Origin: Chromatiaceae bacterium
GTDB taxonomy: Bacteria; Pseudomonadota; Gammaproteobacteria; Chromatiales; Chromatiaceae
Assembly (NCBI GenBank): GCA_012962365.1
Contig: DTXR01000398.1
Location: 1 to 9,813 of the forward strand
DNA: 9,813 bases
Reading direction: 5' to 3'
The notes below the pieces were generated by a model. That model did not search any database and had not been told where the DNA came from. It was given only the letters and a program-made list of their open reading frames with translations. Positions 1 to 6,013 of the stretch are shown piece by piece (position 1 is the first letter of the stretch; each line of letters opens with the position of its first letter). Position numbers and translations under genes: made by a program.

Positions 1-20
1 GATGACTGGGCGAACGGTGG

Positions 21-1040
21 CTATTGTTCAAGGATAGGCTGCAGGAAAAGCAACGAAGCCAGTTTAGAGGGATCTAGTTTCCTTCGCGTATTCATCAGGG
101 CGAGCTGATTAATGTTGATTCGCCCCAAGTCGATGAAGCCCGAGCGTTCTCGTGTGTGATTCAAACCCTTGCGAGAAGTACATGCACACAGATATCCGAT
201 TTTGGCGGCAGTTTCCAGTAGATCTTCATTGTAGATTCCATGCGGTGGTGAGAAGCAACTGATAGCTTGCTCGTTTCCTGCAATTTGTGAAAGGGTATGT
301 TTGGAAATGTGGAGTTCTTGATGGGAGTTTTCCATATCAACCATTGGTTCATGGTTGATTCCATGGGTGCCAAGGTGAAATCCCCGCTTCTGCCATTCCA
401 AAAGTTCTTTTCTATTCAGCATATAAGGAAGGCCGGGGAGCGTACTTATCCAATCGAATAATGGTGCATTCAGCTTGTTGCGCGTATCCAGTGGCCGGTC
501 ACGCAGTTTTGCGAGGAACTCGTGATACTCGGCTTCACTAACAACCGGCCCCGGCGGTGCTATTCCGGCCAGTTTCGCTATGGCGTTCGTCTTCTGTGCA
601 CAAAGTTTGTTTGACTTCCACAAGGCGAAAAGCGCTTCTTGCCACGATAGGATAGGCTTGCCGGTGGCGCCGGTAGCGACAAACAAGATCGCAGGAAAAC
701 CGAGTTTCTCAAGCAGAGGGGCAGCATGTTGCAGGTTGCATTTCCAGCCGTCATCAAATGTGATGAGCAGGGGGTTATCGGGAAGGGAGGGGCCTCCGCG
801 ATAATTTTCCAGTACCTCGGGGAAACCTACTACGGAGTAGTGTTTCCTAAAAAAAAGAAGGCATTCTTCAAAGAATTCAGTGGTTACAGTCCATTCAGGG
901 TCTGCACCTTCCCACTCAGGATTGTCTTTAGGCAATACGCGATGAAACGAGACCACTGTGAGTGTGTTCTTGTTTCTTTTTTTATGATGCCTGTGCAGAA
1001 AACTGCTGTGATAGGCAGTTTGCCTGAGAATCTTTTTCAT
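21..1040 (-). CDS. Polysaccharide deacetylase family protein (CE4/NodB-like)
   Basis: A 339-residue protein predicted to remove acetyl groups from N-acetylated sugars of a polysaccharide or lipid-linked glycan, using a divalent metal. The NodB-type motifs are visible: TFDDG at residues 94-98 (D96 and D97 as catalytic base and metal ligand) and THGINHE at 225-231 (H226 and H230 as metal ligands). A third motif, SPPHG, lies near 264-268 where many CE4 enzymes have an Arg-Pro loop. The region from about 130 to 210 is an insertion between motifs 1 and 2. There is no clear signal peptide; the N-terminus is basic and His-rich, so a cytoplasmic or membrane-associated role is likely. The ATG has an AAGGAA ribosome site (1049-1054, minus strand) 8 nt upstream, and the stop is TAG, so the gene is complete. 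It is the last gene of the minus-strand cluster here, 128 nt after the GT2 gene. The family call is firm; the substrate is unknown. Confidence 0.9.
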   Translation of the reverse strand: MKKILRQTAYHSSFLHRHHKKRNKNTLTVVSFHRVLPKDNPEWEGADPEWTVTTEFFEECLLFFRKHYSVVGFPEVLENYRGGPSLPDNPLLITFDDGWKCNLQHAAPLLEKLGFPAILFVATGATGKPILSWQEALFALWKSNKLCAQKTNAIAKLAGIAPPGPVVSEAEYHEFLAKLRDRPLDTRNKLNAPLFDWISTLPGLPYMLNRKELLEWQKRGFHLGTHGINHEPMVDMENSHQELHISKHTLSQIAGNEQAISCFSPPHGIYNEDLLETAAKIGYLCACTSRKGLNHTRERSGFIDLGRININQLALMNTRRKLDPSKLASLLFLQPILEQ

Positions 1041-1168
1041 GGGTATTCTTCCTTAAATGAAATCAAGTTTTCCTAAAGCTCTCAAAGCTTTGTTAAAGCT
1101 TAGCTGAACCATTGCCAGCGGATTACTCGTTAGGATTACTCGTCACTTGAAGTATAACACGCGTCTTT
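1041..1168. repeat. Intergenic spacer with short tandem and inverted repeats
   Basis: This spacer separates the GT2 gene from the deacetylase gene. It holds GGATTACTCGT twice (1120-1130 and 1133-1143), a 13-bp period that matches at 12 of 13 positions. It also holds three AAAGCT copies (1075-1080, 1084-1089, 1095-1100). The last two form a 7-bp inverted repeat with a 3-nt loop (1085-1101). ACTTGAA (1145-1151) and TTCAAGT (1168-1174) form another inverted repeat over the GT2 stop codon, without a U-tract. A lone TATACT (1151-1156, minus strand) lacks a well-spaced -35. Function is unknown. Confidence 0.5.
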
Positions 1169-2107
1169 TCAAGTAGCCGTCTTGCCAGGGGTAAAGGCGC
1201 GTAACAATGTTACCGCCATGAACTTGAATCGTTTGACCGTAATGTTAGGAAGGTAGTTTCCGGGATGCATGATCAGAGAAAGCATGACACTTCCAAGTGC
1301 GGCGAATGGTCGGTTTACATGGTCTCTGTAAGCAACAGCATTTTCATAATAATGATTGGCCCAAGCGTCTTTTTTGTAGGTCTTTAACTCGGGATTGCTT
1401 TCAAACAGTCGTCTGATAACCATTTTGCGTGTTTCTATTGCCAGTTCAATGTTGCGATTCAATTGGAAAGGGTGCTTGCGGTACTGATGAAGTGGCAGTT
1501 CCACCTGTCCTCCCTTACACAGTTTCGTCAGTCTGTGCCACATGTCCCTGTCTTCAGCAGATTTTAAAGACGTATCGAACATTCCTGTCTTATCAAAGCA
1601 ACTGGACTTAATCAGTGCATCCGAGCTGGACATCTGGCTTTTGGTGATGAAGTCTCGGATGTCTATGGCATGTGATGCCGGCTGCAGATCTGTATCGAAA
1701 GCTTGAGGGAAATTGTCTGTTTCATCAGGGCGCGAGGCCACAAAACTCCAGTCAGGGTTTTCTATCGATGCTTTAATCTGGAACTCCAGCTTTCTTGGGT
1801 GCCACAGGTCATCAGAATCGAGTAGAGCGATCCAGTTTCCTTTTGCGGCCTTTATGCCCGCATTTCTAGCCGCCGAGACGTGCTGGTTTTCCTGTTCGAT
1901 GAGGCGTACTTTGTCGCCATAAGACCTGACTATTTGAACAGAGTTATCTGTAGAGCCGTCGTCTACTACGATTATTTCATAAGGTTGGACGCTTTGTGCC
2001 AAGACACTGTTCAAGGCTTCACCAATATAAAGAGCATAGTTGTAATTGGGGATCACTACCGAAATCTTGTATTCGCCTTGTTGCGAACTCCTGTAATCAT
2101 GCGTCAT
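1169..2107 (-). CDS. Family 2 glycosyltransferase (GT-A fold)
   Basis: A 312-residue inverting-type glycosyltransferase expected to transfer a sugar from a nucleotide-sugar donor onto a growing lipid-linked glycan at the cytoplasmic face of the inner membrane. The GT2 signature is complete: SVVIPNYN at residues 16-23, VDDGS at 48-52 (nucleotide binding), and DSDD at 97-100 (the DXD metal-binding motif). An acidic EDRDMW segment at 185-190 fits the catalytic-base ED motif. The C-terminal 80 residues are basic with hydrophobic stretches and probably form a membrane-contacting tail; there is no clear transmembrane helix. The ATG lies inside the end of the upstream GT4 gene (11-nt overlap) and has only a weak, distant AGGA, so translation is probably coupled. 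Donor and acceptor cannot be read from the sequence. Confidence 0.92.
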   Translation of the reverse strand: MTHDYRSSQQGEYKISVVIPNYNYALYIGEALNSVLAQSVQPYEIIVVDDGSTDNSVQIVRSYGDKVRLIEQENQHVSAARNAGIKAAKGNWIALLDSDDLWHPRKLEFQIKASIENPDWSFVASRPDETDNFPQAFDTDLQPASHAIDIRDFITKSQMSSSDALIKSSCFDKTGMFDTSLKSAEDRDMWHRLTKLCKGGQVELPLHQYRKHPFQLNRNIELAIETRKMVIRRLFESNPELKTYKKDAWANHYYENAVAYRDHVNRPFAALGSVMLSLIMHPGNYLPNITVKRFKFMAVTLLRAFTPGKTAT

Positions 2108-3197
2108 TGGTGTACAGATCCTGGTAACGCTTTGCCATGGTTGTTACTGATCCTTCTTCTTCGGCCCAACTTCGGGCGTTGTGCCCAAATTCTTCGCGCA
2201 GGGATTTGTTTTTTAGCAGCAACAATAATTTGTCAGCGAGATCTTGGACATCGCCGCTTCGGGTAAGTAGTCCATTGAAACCTTCTCTGACGATTTCAGC
2301 GTTACCTCCCACATCTGTAGCAACAATGGGCAATCCAGCGGCACATGCTTCTAGAAGCGATATTGAATGTCCCTCCTGTAGTGATGATAGAACGAACAGG
2401 TCCATCCCCGCCAGGAGTTCAGGCACATTGCGGCGATCTCCTAGAAACAGTACCTTATCCTCCAAGGACAGTTGTTTGGTCTGACCTTGCAGAGTATGGC
2501 GGGTTGGGCCGTCGCCGATGATGGCAAGATATGTTTGTGGTAGCTCTTTCACAATGTGTGCCATGGCATCGATGAGCATGGCATGATTCTTTACCGGATT
2601 GAGCCGGGCTACAATCGATATGATCAAGCTATCTGCTGGCAGATTTAAAGTACGCAATAGACGCTCATGATTCGCATCAGTTCTAAGCGGGTGTTTGTCC
2701 AAGACTATACCATTCGTAATAGTGCGCATTTTCTTACGCCATCGGGGATATAGCTCTCGTAGCATGGCTGTGGCTTGATCGCAAACACCGACAACCCAAT
2801 TCGTGCGATATAGGGATATTCCGAACAGTCGCTTCATCTTGCCAGGAAGTTCGCCGATGCCGTGTCGGGTATTGATCAGGCGCCTACGACGATGTGTAAT
2901 CAGGGCGAGGGCACAATAGTAATTGCTTGTTATGTTGTGTGAATGAACTACATCAGAGGCAAAACTATGGATCGTTTTGGATAGATGGCGGATGGTAGAT
3001 AAGTCCAGGCCAGGCTTTTTGTCACAGCAGGCAACAAGCACGTCCTGGCCTTCCAGCTCAGCTGCCAGCGTGCCTTTGTGGAACAGGCACACGACCATGC
3101 ATTTGTGCCCATCTTTTTGTTGCTGCTGTACCAGATCTATGACGACTCGTTCCAATCCCCCAACCTCAAGGGATTCCACTACATGCAGTATGCGCAT
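2097..3197 (-). CDS. Family 4 glycosyltransferase (GT-B fold)
   Basis: A 366-residue retaining-type glycosyltransferase of the GT4 group, acting in the cytoplasm on a lipid-linked or growing polysaccharide. Visible features are the N-terminal acceptor-domain loop GGLERVV (residues 13-19), the donor-domain strand SIVARLNPVKN (194-204, with R198 and K203 as diphosphate-contacting candidates), GDGP at 228-231, and the EX7E motif (E275 and E283) followed by GLPIVATDVGG (288-298). Length and domain order are normal for the family. It starts 119 nt after the ligase gene and overlaps the GT2 gene by 11 nt, so the two transferases are probably made together and add successive sugars. No strong ribosome site precedes the ATG. 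Sugar specificity is unknown. Confidence 0.92.
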   Translation of the reverse strand: MRILHVVESLEVGGLERVVIDLVQQQQKDGHKCMVVCLFHKGTLAAELEGQDVLVACCDKKPGLDLSTIRHLSKTIHSFASDVVHSHNITSNYYCALALITHRRRRLINTRHGIGELPGKMKRLFGISLYRTNWVVGVCDQATAMLRELYPRWRKKMRTITNGIVLDKHPLRTDANHERLLRTLNLPADSLIISIVARLNPVKNHAMLIDAMAHIVKELPQTYLAIIGDGPTRHTLQGQTKQLSLEDKVLFLGDRRNVPELLAGMDLFVLSSLQEGHSISLLEACAAGLPIVATDVGGNAEIVREGFNGLLTRSGDVQDLADKLLLLLKNKSLREEFGHNARSWAEEEGSVTTMAKRYQDLYTNDA

Positions 3198-3316
3198 GTT
3201 AAAAGCCCGATTTGAAAATAATAAGAGGAATGGTCGAAAAAACAGAGAGGTGTTGAGATACTATTTTTCTCAACTATGGATGCAAGTGTGTTCATCTGCA
3301 GCTGAGCCTCTAGTGA
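3198..3316. other. Intergenic spacer with a 7-bp inverted repeat
   Basis: This 119-nt, AT-rich gap separates the ligase gene from the GT4 gene. It contains GTTGAGA (3252-3258) and TCTCAAC (3268-3274) as a perfect inverted repeat with a 9-nt loop. In the minus-strand transcript this is a weak, A/U-rich hairpin without a downstream U-run, so it is not a convincing terminator. It could be a processing or binding site. I see no small gene here and no well-formed promoter. Confidence 0.4.
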
Positions 3317-4672
3317 TCACTGGTCAAGCATCGAAATGGTGACTCGGTGCTTGCCCGTCCTGGTAAGGGGAATGTTATCAACAAACTCATATTCAATAGT
3401 GCAATCTTCTCCCATAACCTCAGAGATAGGCTTGTTGATTTTATCCAGTGATTCCTCACTAATGCTGTTGGCGGTGACCAGTTTAACGGTCAATTTGTCG
3501 AGTTTTTTCTGAATGATCTGAAATTGCAAGATCTCGGGGAAATCTTTTAGCAGATGAGGGAAAAATTCACCAGGCACGCTTTTGCCGTTGGGTGTTTGGA
3601 TGATATCCAGAATACGACCGCTGATCTTCTTGAGCATGGGAAGTCCTCTTCCACAGGAACAGGGTTTGTCGGACCATGCCGCTAAATCACCTATTTCGTA
3701 GCGTATGAAAGGCATTCCGTAGTTGTGTAAATCAGTAACAACGACCCGGCCTTCTTCTCCGGGGTTCGCTGGAGTTCCATCTTCGCGCAGTATTTCTACA
3801 AACAGGTTCTCTGCGCTTATATGCAGCCCTTCATGTTTTTCACATTCCATTGCTATCAACATGAATTCACGAGAACCATAGGAGTGAAAGACGGGTGCAT
3901 TGAAGGCCTTTTCAATCTCTGCCCGTTGATAATCAAAAAGGTTTTCTGCAGCTGTAATGATGCTGTCAGGGCGTATCACCCTTTCTGAAGACCTACCATT
4001 GATGAACTTCGCAAAAGTGTACAGCGGATTGGTATACCCAATGATCACCTTTGGGTTGTATTTTTCAAGGTCCCTTTGCCAGCGGAGCATGGATTCCTGG
4101 TTGCAAGCAAAACTGTTGAAATACTTGTGCCTCAGGATCAGGTGATGGAGGTCTTGTTTGAGTTTTTGAACAAAAGGTTCCTTGCTTAGGGAGATTCCCC
4201 AAATATAGGCTTGTTTTTCCCCTCCGATTGCGCCTGCCCAGGCATAACCTCTCCTCGTAACAGCTTGTCGCCATTGGTCACTTTTCGGTGTGTATTCGAA
4301 ATGAAGGGGGGTGCCGGTGGAACCGCCGGTAGCTTTTTGCCAGGTCTTGCCCCGATAGGAGCGGGCAATAAGATCGTCATAGTGGTTCCTGATTATGGGC
4401 TTGGTGGTCAAAGGCAGAGATCGAAACTGATCATAGCTGACGATTTCCCGGGCTTGCAGGCCAGCTTTTTTAAAGGCACTCTGCCAATATGGACATTCCT
4501 TTTCGCTGTGGATCAGCAGCTTTCTTAGTTCTTGCCATTGTATAGACAGGATCTCACCTTCCGGCAGCCACTGACTTTCATTGAGTTTTTTTTCGTATTC
4601 TAAAGTGTGTCTTTTCCTGACTTTGTTTTCCCATAGTGGTTCGAGAATTTTTCTATATACTTTTGAATACAT
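3317..4672 (-). CDS. Phenylacetate-CoA ligase / CapK family adenylate-forming enzyme
   Basis: A 451-residue protein from the ATG at 4672. The reading frame extends to a TTG at 4729, which would add 19 residues. It belongs to the AMP-forming superfamily, in the branch often found in capsule and exopolysaccharide clusters (CapK-like), where it may activate an acyl or amino-acid-like group that decorates the glycan. Numbering from the longer form, motifs are ATGGSTGTP at 133-141 (ATP-binding loop), YGSRE at 284-288, FIRYEIGD at 341-348 (D348 contacts ribose in the family), a Cys-rich CSCGRGLP at 357-364, GRILD at 371-375, and a C-terminal TGKHR at 458-462 with K460 as candidate catalytic lysine. 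The ATG start is preferred because the TTG overlaps a TATAAT promoter element and has no ribosome site, and because family members typically begin near this MYSKVYR segment. It heads the minus-strand cluster. The substrate is unknown. Confidence 0.88.
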   Translation of the reverse strand: MYSKVYRKILEPLWENKVRKRHTLEYEKKLNESQWLPEGEILSIQWQELRKLLIHSEKECPYWQSAFKKAGLQAREIVSYDQFRSLPLTTKPIIRNHYDDLIARSYRGKTWQKATGGSTGTPLHFEYTPKSDQWRQAVTRRGYAWAGAIGGEKQAYIWGISLSKEPFVQKLKQDLHHLILRHKYFNSFACNQESMLRWQRDLEKYNPKVIIGYTNPLYTFAKFINGRSSERVIRPDSIITAAENLFDYQRAEIEKAFNAPVFHSYGSREFMLIAMECEKHEGLHISAENLFVEILREDGTPANPGEEGRVVVTDLHNYGMPFIRYEIGDLAAWSDKPCSCGRGLPMLKKISGRILDIIQTPNGKSVPGEFFPHLLKDFPEILQFQIIQKKLDKLTVKLVTANSISEESLDKINKPISEVMGEDCTIEYEFVDNIPLTRTGKHRVTISMLDQ

Positions 4673-4680
4673 TGAAGTTA

Positions 4681-4690
4681 CGTCCGGACG
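4681..4690. repeat. Perfect 10-bp palindrome in the ligase 5' leader
   Basis: CGTCCGGACG reads the same on both strands. It lies between the predicted transcription start (about 4721) and the ATG at 4672 of the ligase gene, with its near edge 8 nt before the ATG. It could be a small operator or a short leader structure; it may also be chance. Confidence 0.4.
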
Positions 4691-4728
4691 GTTCCGTTGT
4701 TTGTCGGGGCTCCATGCTGCAGTTCGCA

Positions 4729-4757
4729 ATTATAGCGATCTACGGTGGATGGGGCAA
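4729..4757 (-). promoter_or_regulatory. Sigma70-type promoter for the polysaccharide cluster
   Basis: On the minus strand, TATAAT (4729-4734, a perfect -10) lies 17 bp downstream of TTGCCC (4752-4757, matching the -35 consensus at 4 of 6 positions). The predicted transcription start is near 4721, giving a leader of about 50 nt before the ATG at 4672. The element is 20 bp from the Pho box of the divergent pstS promoter, so PhoB bound there could also affect this promoter. Confidence 0.65.
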
Positions 4758-4776
4758 AAAAAGACGCAAATTACTG

Positions 4777-4794
4777 CTGACACAAACCTGTAAC
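4777..4794 (+). promoter_or_regulatory. Pho box (PhoB binding site) for pstSCAB
   Basis: Two direct 7-bp half-sites, CTGACAC (4777-4783) and CTGTAAC (4788-4794), are separated by AAAC. This is the 7+4+7 layout of the PhoB site and matches the E. coli consensus at 14 of 18 positions by eye. A weaker third unit, CTGGCTT (4799-4805), follows in the same 11-bp phase. The box sits 10 bp ahead of a TATAGT -10, as at PhoB-activated promoters that lack a good -35. Operon induction under phosphate starvation follows from this. Confidence 0.78.
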
Positions 4795-4804
4795 ATTTCT
4801 GGCT

Positions 4805-4810
4805 TATAGT
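4805..4810 (+). promoter_or_regulatory. pstS: -10 element of the pstS promoter
   Basis: TATAGT matches the TATAAT consensus at 5 of 6 positions. No good -35 hexamer is seen; the Pho box takes that place. The predicted start is near 4817, leaving a leader of about 28 nt before the pstS ATG. Confidence 0.65.
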
Positions 4811-4834
4811 TTCACCGAGTTCAACGAAACTATA
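4805..4834. repeat. 9-bp inverted repeat spanning the pstS -10 and ribosome site
   Basis: TATAGTTTC (4805-4813) and GAAACTATA (4826-4834) are perfect inverted copies separated by 12 nt. The left arm is the -10 region; the right arm touches the AGGA ribosome site at 4834-4837. With a start near 4817 only the right arm would be transcribed, so an operator is more likely than an RNA hairpin. Confidence 0.5.
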
Positions 4835-4837
4835 GGA
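4834..4837 (+). promoter_or_regulatory. pstS: Ribosome binding site of pstS
   Basis: AGGA lies 7 nt before the ATG at 4845, which is good spacing and supports this start. Confidence 0.65.
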
Positions 4838-4844
4838 AAAAGAA

Positions 4845-5936
4845 ATGAAAAAACTTCGTTCTGTCATGGCTGTAAGTATGATTGTTTCAGCGGGAATCGC
4901 TGCTGCCGGTGCCAGGGATTACATCTATGTAGTTGGTTCTTCCACAGTATATCCATTCGCTACGGTAGTTGCTGAACGTTTTGGTAAGAGCACGAAATTC
5001 AAGACCCCCAAGATTGAATCTACCGGGTCCGGTGGCGGCATGAAGCTGTTTTGCCAGGGTGTGGGTGTCAAGCACCCTGATATCACCAATGCCTCGCGCC
5101 GTATTAAAAAATCCGAGTTCGACAAGTGCCAGGCCAACGGCGTCAAGGATATCGTGGAAATAAAGATCGGTTACGACGGCATAGCTATCGCCAACTCCAA
5201 GAAGGCGCCGAGATTCAAGTTGAGCCGCAAGGATATTTTCCTGGCTTTGGCAAAAGATGTACCTGACCCCAAGGCGCCGGAATCCGGCAAACTGGTTCCC
5301 AATCCCTATTCAACATGGGATGAAATCAATCCGGAGCTTCCCTCCTACAAAATCGAGGTGCTGGGGCCGCCACCGACGTCGGGAACCCGTGACGCCTTTG
5401 CTGAGCTGGCAATGGAAGGCGGCTGCAAAACATTTGCCTGGATAAAGCAGATCAAGAAAGACTCAAAAGCTGCAAAAAAATCGGGTGACAAGAAGCTGGC
5501 AAAGCAGCTGAAAAATAAATACAAGGCCATTTGCCATGGTGTGCGAGAAGACGGCAGATACATTGAGGCCGGCGAGAACGACAACCTGATTGTACAGAAG
5601 CTGGAAGCCAATCCGAAGGCATTGGGTGTGTTCGGCTACAGTTATCTGGAACAGAATGAAGACCGGATACAAGGTTCACAGATTGATGGCGTTTTGCCGG
5701 AGTTCGAGCTAATCGCCAATGGTGAGTATCCAGTTTCGCGTCCCCTGTTTTTCTATGCCAAAAAAATGCATGTCGGTAAAATTCCGGGGATCAAGGAATT
5801 TCTGGTGGAATTCACCAGCGAACAGGCATGGGGTGACGAAGGCTATCTGATCGATAAAGGGCTGATCCCAATGCCTGCTGAGGAACGCAAGAAATATGGC
5901 AAAGCAGCGAAACAATTGATCCCGATGAAATTCTGA
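4845..5936 (+). CDS. pstS: Phosphate ABC transporter, periplasmic phosphate-binding protein PstS
   Basis: A 363-residue precursor that captures inorganic phosphate in the periplasm and delivers it to the PstCA channel. Residues 1-23 form a Sec signal peptide (MKKLR, hydrophobic core, AGA before R24). Phosphate-binding segments are visible: GSSTVYPF (31-38), STGSGGG (59-65), DITNASR (79-85), and PTSGTRDAF (177-185), whose SGT corresponds to the phosphate-binding SGT loop of E. coli PstS. The precursor is slightly longer than the E. coli one (346 aa). Residues 201-228 form a lysine-rich stretch bracketed by C194 and C230, which could form a disulfide; C70 and C95 are a second possible pair. It is the first gene of the operon, under a Pho box, and is followed by a terminator-like hairpin before pstC. 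Identity is firm; the role of the lysine-rich insert is unknown. Confidence 0.95.
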   Translation: MKKLRSVMAVSMIVSAGIAAAGARDYIYVVGSSTVYPFATVVAERFGKSTKFKTPKIESTGSGGGMKLFCQGVGVKHPDITNASRRIKKSEFDKCQANGVKDIVEIKIGYDGIAIANSKKAPRFKLSRKDIFLALAKDVPDPKAPESGKLVPNPYSTWDEINPELPSYKIEVLGPPPTSGTRDAFAELAMEGGCKTFAWIKQIKKDSKAAKKSGDKKLAKQLKNKYKAICHGVREDGRYIEAGENDNLIVQKLEANPKALGVFGYSYLEQNEDRIQGSQIDGVLPEFELIANGEYPVSRPLFFYAKKMHVGKIPGIKEFLVEFTSEQAWGDEGYLIDKGLIPMPAEERKKYGKAAKQLIPMKF

Positions 5937-5953
5937 TCGGAATGCTAGTTGAT

Positions 5954-5997
5954 GCGCTGCTCCTTCCATAGAAAGGGGTAGCGCGTTTTCAGTTTTT
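5954..5997 (+). terminator. Terminator-like hairpin (attenuator) between pstS and pstC
   Basis: The arms 5954-5965 and 5973-5984 pair over 12 bp, including two G-U wobbles, with a 7-nt loop (CCATAGA). A T-rich run (TTTTCAGTTTTT, 5986-5997) follows. This is the form of a rho-independent terminator inside the operon. Partial termination, or 3' end protection of the pstS message, would give more PstS than permease and ATPase, the ratio expected for a periplasmic binding-protein transporter. Confidence 0.75.
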
Positions 5998-6013
5998 AAT
6001 ACGAGATGCCATC

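Noticed and set aside
1151..1156. TATACT as a -10 for a deacetylase promoter
   Set aside because: The -10 match is good, but the only TTGAAA upstream is 10 bp away, too close for a sigma70 -35, so I do not call a promoter.
1145..1174. Inverted repeat at the GT2 stop as a terminator
   Set aside because: The arms are only 7 bp, the loop is 16 nt, and no U-run follows in the minus-strand transcript.
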